Positions 43,481-46,015 of a DNA stretch of 46,015 nucleotides are shown here, piece by piece. A program made the translations under genes and the position numbers. The notes under the pieces are model-generated. The model was given only the letters and a program-made list of their open reading frames with translations, ran no database searches and had not been told where the DNA came from. How positions within the stretch are numbered: the stretch's first letter is position 1; the number at the start of each line of letters is the position of its first letter. Source of the DNA: Candidatus Brockarchaeota archaeon (GTDB taxonomy: Archaea > Thermoproteota > EX4484-205 > JAAOZP01); NCBI GenBank assembly GCA_017601395.1, contig JAFNIQ010000009.1:1-46015 (forward strand), in the 5' to 3' direction.

Positions 43481-46015
43481 TCACCTTAGTCTTGAAAGCA
43501 CCTCAGCCCTCTTAACGTGGAACTCGGTCACAACCCTGGCAACATCCCTGAAGTGGGTCACATTATTATCCATCATCCATCTTATGACGCTCTCCCTCAC
43601 CTGCAGCTCCCTTATGTACCAGTCTGGAGGCATGCCTATCTTCCTGCACACGTTGGGGAGGTGCACAGACCTGCTGAAGTCAACATCGTGGAAATCCTCC
43701 ATCGGGTCCCAGTGTGAAATCGTAATCCTGTTGCCCTCGGGGTCAAGCTCCCAAACGTGTCTAACCCTTCTCCCGAAGGGTACTCCAGCCTTCTTGGGTA
43801 GGACAACCCTCTCAACCAAGCATGCTACGTTCATAAGCGGAATATAGGATTCGGCGATGTTCATAGGCGGGCTCGTCATCCTCTTAATAGCGTAGTCAAT
43901 GTTCTCAGCGTGAACAGTGCTGAGACCACCGTGGCCAGTGTTGTGCAGGAGAACGGGTACCCCGCCTCCTAGGAAGGACTCCGTCCCAGGGACGGAAAGA
44001 TCATAGACATAACCCTTATAGTTTCTCCGTCGTATGCTCTTTACCTTCACGACGGCGAGCTGACCCTCAATCAGCTTCTCCAGCATCCTTAAGTACTTGA
44101 GTGCTTCAGGAGTCAGGCGACCCTTCGCCCTAACCCACTCCAGTATCTCCAGCGCCTTTCTCCTCGTTACGAATTCCCTTTTCCTGACGTATGTTAGCCT
44201 GAACGGCATCGATGTTGGCTTCGCGATTCCAATCAGCTTCAAGAGGGGTTTCACGGGAATCCTCTCAGCCGGGTTCGGCTTCCTATACCTGTGATCAAGG
44301 TAGACGATCACGTTCCAATATGTCCTGCCAGAGTTCCTACCCGTACCGCGTTCGCACCGTAGGCTCGAGTAGAAGCCGGCCAGCCTGGCGAGCCACGTAA
44401 GCTGGTATGCTAGCCACTCGTTAGCCGTCGAATACTGGATTCCACGTTTCCTAACGGTTCTCCGGGCTTCTGCACGCAGCCCTTCGAAGAACGCTCGCAC
44501 AACACTGCTTGGAGAAGACCAGAGCTGCGAAGGGATTCGTTTCTCCCTTAAGCGTGCCCCCAGCAGCTTTTCAAACAGCTCCGCGAGAAGCGTGTGGTTA
44601 AACTCGTAGATAAGGTGTTTTCCACGGTCGTCTACCGAGGGTTTGACGCCGAACCTCTCAGCCAGGGTCTCCACAACCCTGTTAGCCATATCTGCTTCAC
44701 CCTTGCCGAACGTGAAGCATAGTCTCTTACCCCTGCCCCGCTTAACACATCCTTCAGCCACGTAGGCGCCGAACACGAATGCCAGGTTCTCGTCGACACG
44801 AACCAGAGCGGGCAGTGCATGCCCGTGTGGACGATGCAAGACGACTCTTTCCAGCTCCTCTTCCTCAGCGTCCAGCCTGGCGAGAACGCTTAGCAGCACA
44901 GGGTTCCTTCCTCCAGTAAGCTGCTTCAGGCCTGCCGGCAGGTTGTCGGCGTAAACGTCTTCAATCCCGCTGAGCATCTCAACCCCGTTGATGACGCGAT
45001 AATCGTCCCCACCTCCCCCCGTGAACGTAACCAGGTAATCCCCAGGCTTAAGCCGTTCAACAGGCTCCTCCCTAACATCGAGAGTCTCAGGGTCAAGGGT
45101 GAAGACGCTGTGGCTGCCGGTGGCCAGCAGTCTCCCGCCGCTTTCATACTTAACCTCGTAAACCTCCCCGGCACTGTGCCTCAGCACGTATCGCACCGGT
45201 TTCCAGACCGGTTTGAAACCAGCGTGGGAAAGCACCCAGTATCCTTCAACATGCTTCGGGATCCGCTCCTCCCCTTCCTCGTAAAACCCGTCTACGAAAT
45301 CACCCACTCTGACCAGGGACACACGTCCCTCCCTATTCTTAACAAGGACCGGGGTGTCGCGCGAAACGCTGGCCATGGCTTGGAAAAGCACGAATGCTTC
45401 GGCACCCCTTATCTCTCCGACGATCAGGTAGTCAGGCCTATACCTTAGAGAAGTCTTGACGAGGTCGAACATTGTTATCTCGCCTATCTTGGAGGTTCCA
45501 AGACCATAGCTCTCCCTTGTTACGAACTGGACCCAGTTGTCGTGCGGAATGTTCAGCTCAGCCGTCTCCTCAACCGTGACGATCTTAAGACCAGGCTTGA
45601 AAAGATTGGTTAAAGCGTTCAGGAAGGAGGTTTTACCCGCGCCCGTTCCACCTATGACCATGACGGTCAGCCTGTTGTCGAGGATGAACCAGAAGTAGGC
45701 TGCGAGAGACGGGCTTATCGTGCCCAGCTTAATAAGGTCGATGATGCTGAAAGGCTCCTCCCTGAACTTCCTTATGGTGAAGGTTGAGCCGAAGGTTGAA
45801 ACCTCGTCCCCGTAGGTTGCTGCAAGCCTATGCCTGCCTGGGAGCATCGCGTCGACAATCGGGAAGGCTGCGCTAATATGCTTCCCGGCGAAGTGCGCGA
45901 GCTTAATTATGAAGTCGTTGAAATAACCCTTGTCCGCGATCCTCAGGTTCGAAGGGAGGCTCTCATACCTCCTGTGCCAGACGTAGACAGGCTTGTCGAT
46001 GCCGTCGCATGAAAT
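43481..46015 (-). CDS. Type II/IV secretion (pilus) ATPase, intein-bearing, 5-prime end beyond window
   Basis: The frame is open to the window edge, 56 codons past the listed ATG at 45847 (YVWHRRYESLPSNLRIADKG and so on), so the true start is outside. The extein is a GspE/TadA/VirB11-type ATPase. Walker A is VIGGTGAGKTSF, an Asp box lies in VTVEETAELNIPHDNW, Walker B is LIVGEIRGAEAFVLFQAMA, and the His box is TGHGGLSTVHAEN, the last two separated by an intein (43940-45370). The C-terminal part ends with a conserved-looking helical region (REVHVKRAEV-like). It would power assembly of archaeal pili or protein secretion. It heads an operon with an A24 peptidase. Confidence 0.88.
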   Translation of the reverse strand: MSCDGIDKPVYVWHRRYESLPSNLRIADKGYFNDFIIKLAHFAGKHISAAFPIVDAMLPGRHRLAATYGDEVSTFGSTFTIRKFREEPFSIIDLIKLGTISPSLAAYFWFILDNRLTVMVIGGTGAGKTSFLNALTNLFKPGLKIVTVEETAELNIPHDNWVQFVTRESYGLGTSKIGEITMFDLVKTSLRYRPDYLIVGEIRGAEAFVLFQAMASVSRDTPVLVKNREGRVSLVRVGDFVDGFYEEGEERIPKHVEGYWVLSHAGFKPVWKPVRYVLRHSAGEVYEVKYESGGRLLATGSHSVFTLDPETLDVREEPVERLKPGDYLVTFTGGGGDDYRVINGVEMLSGIEDVYADNLPAGLKQLTGGRNPVLLSVLARLDAEEEELERVVLHRPHGHALPALVRVDENLAFVFGAYVAEGCVKRGRGKRLCFTFGKGEADMANRVVETLAERFGVKPSVDDRGKHLIYEFNHTLLAELFEKLLGARLREKRIPSQLWSSPSSVVRAFFEGLRAEARRTVRKRGIQYSTANEWLAYQLTWLARLAGFYSSLRCERGTGRNSGRTYWNVIVYLDHRYRKPNPAERIPVKPLLKLIGIAKPTSMPFRLTYVRKREFVTRRKALEILEWVRAKGRLTPEALKYLRMLEKLIEGQLAVVKVKSIRRRNYKGYVYDLSVPGTESFLGGGVPVLLHNTGHGGLSTVHAENIDYAIKRMTSPPMNIAESYIPLMNVACLVERVVLPKKAGVPFGRRVRHVWELDPEGNRITISHWDPMEDFHDVDFSRSVHLPNVCRKIGMPPDWYIRELQVRESVIRWMMDNNVTHFRDVARVVTEFHVKRAEVLSRLR
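43940..45370 (-). mobile_element. Intein (477 aa) in the secretion ATPase
   Basis: The intein starts at Ser1 (SVSRDTPVLV, block A), has block B GRLLATGSHSVF, and ends VPVLLHN before the +1 Thr of TGHGG. Splicing gives FQAMA-TGHGGLSTVH, between Walker B and the His box. A LAGLIDADG-type endonuclease region is present (FGAYVAEGCV as first motif), but the second motif reads RAFFEGLRAEARR and looks degenerate. Splicing residues are intact; the homing function may be lost. Confidence 0.88.

Overview
The window looks like a chromosomal segment of a thermophilic archaeon, probably from the TACK/Thermoproteota side, though the exact lineage cannot be fixed from this sequence. The archaeal signs are TATA/BRE-type promoters with short or absent leaders, formate-dependent PurP, pyruvoyl arginine decarboxylase, a tetraether-synthase-like radical SAM enzyme, preflagellin/prepilin (A24) peptidases, HdrA, a tungsten-type aldehyde oxidoreductase, a THEP1-type NTPase, inteins, and arginine coded mostly by AGG/AGA. 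No rRNA, CRISPR array or insertion sequence was seen. One tRNA, tRNA-Arg(TCG), is present.

Layout. 1-1.3 kb: decayed or small accessory genes. 1.45-5 kb: tRNA-Arg, a ferritin-like protein, then a divergent pair sharing one symmetrical TATA box (a sulfatase-fold hydrolase and a GNAT acetyltransferase fused to an M50-like membrane domain). 5.5-6.7 kb: HEPN/MNT pair. 7.2-12.1 kb: Ca2+-type P-ATPase and membrane pyrophosphatase. 12.3-14.6 kb: two tandem PurP paralogues. 14.7-18 kb: a shattered fucose-isomerase-like gene, a nucleotidyltransferase and a decayed Lrp/AsnC regulator. 18.1-20.1 kb: a membrane-anchored winged-helix regulator and an exported helical protein, with a palindromic operator-like site between them. 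20.3-24.9 kb: SppA-type protease divergent from tldD-tldE. 25-26.6 kb: AT-rich array of three broken copies of one unrecognised gene. 26.6-32.6 kb: redox island (HdrA-MvhD fusion and polyferredoxin, divergent from a MoaD-like protein, tungsten aldehyde oxidoreductase and ferredoxin). 32.6-38.7 kb: HtrA protease, DHH phosphoesterase, a 19-codon lysine-rich gene, PHP protein, arginine decarboxylase, A24 peptidase, agmatinase and peroxiredoxin. 38.9-41.3 kb: tetraether-synthase-like radical SAM enzyme with an intein. 41.5-46 kb: operon of an intein-bearing pilus/secretion ATPase (cut by the window edge), A24 peptidase, metallophosphoesterase and THEP1 NTPase.

How the genes work together. The arginine decarboxylase and agmatinase together give putrescine. 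The Fd-linked aldehyde oxidoreductase can feed electrons to the ferredoxin/polyferredoxin/HdrA proteins. The pyrophosphatase uses PPi to energise the membrane. The secretion ATPase and A24 peptidase are parts of an archaeal type IV pilus or archaellum system.

A repeated feature is that accessory genes are broken by single-base shifts, several at short homopolymer runs, while housekeeping genes are intact. This is either real pseudogene decay or residual indel error in the assembly. The most notable observations are an intein inserted exactly at the third cysteine of the radical SAM cluster motif, the 19-residue lysine-rich gene with its own promoter and terminator, the triplicated unknown gene, the GNAT-M50-like fusion, and the HdrA-MvhD/polyferredoxin block opposite the AOR operon.
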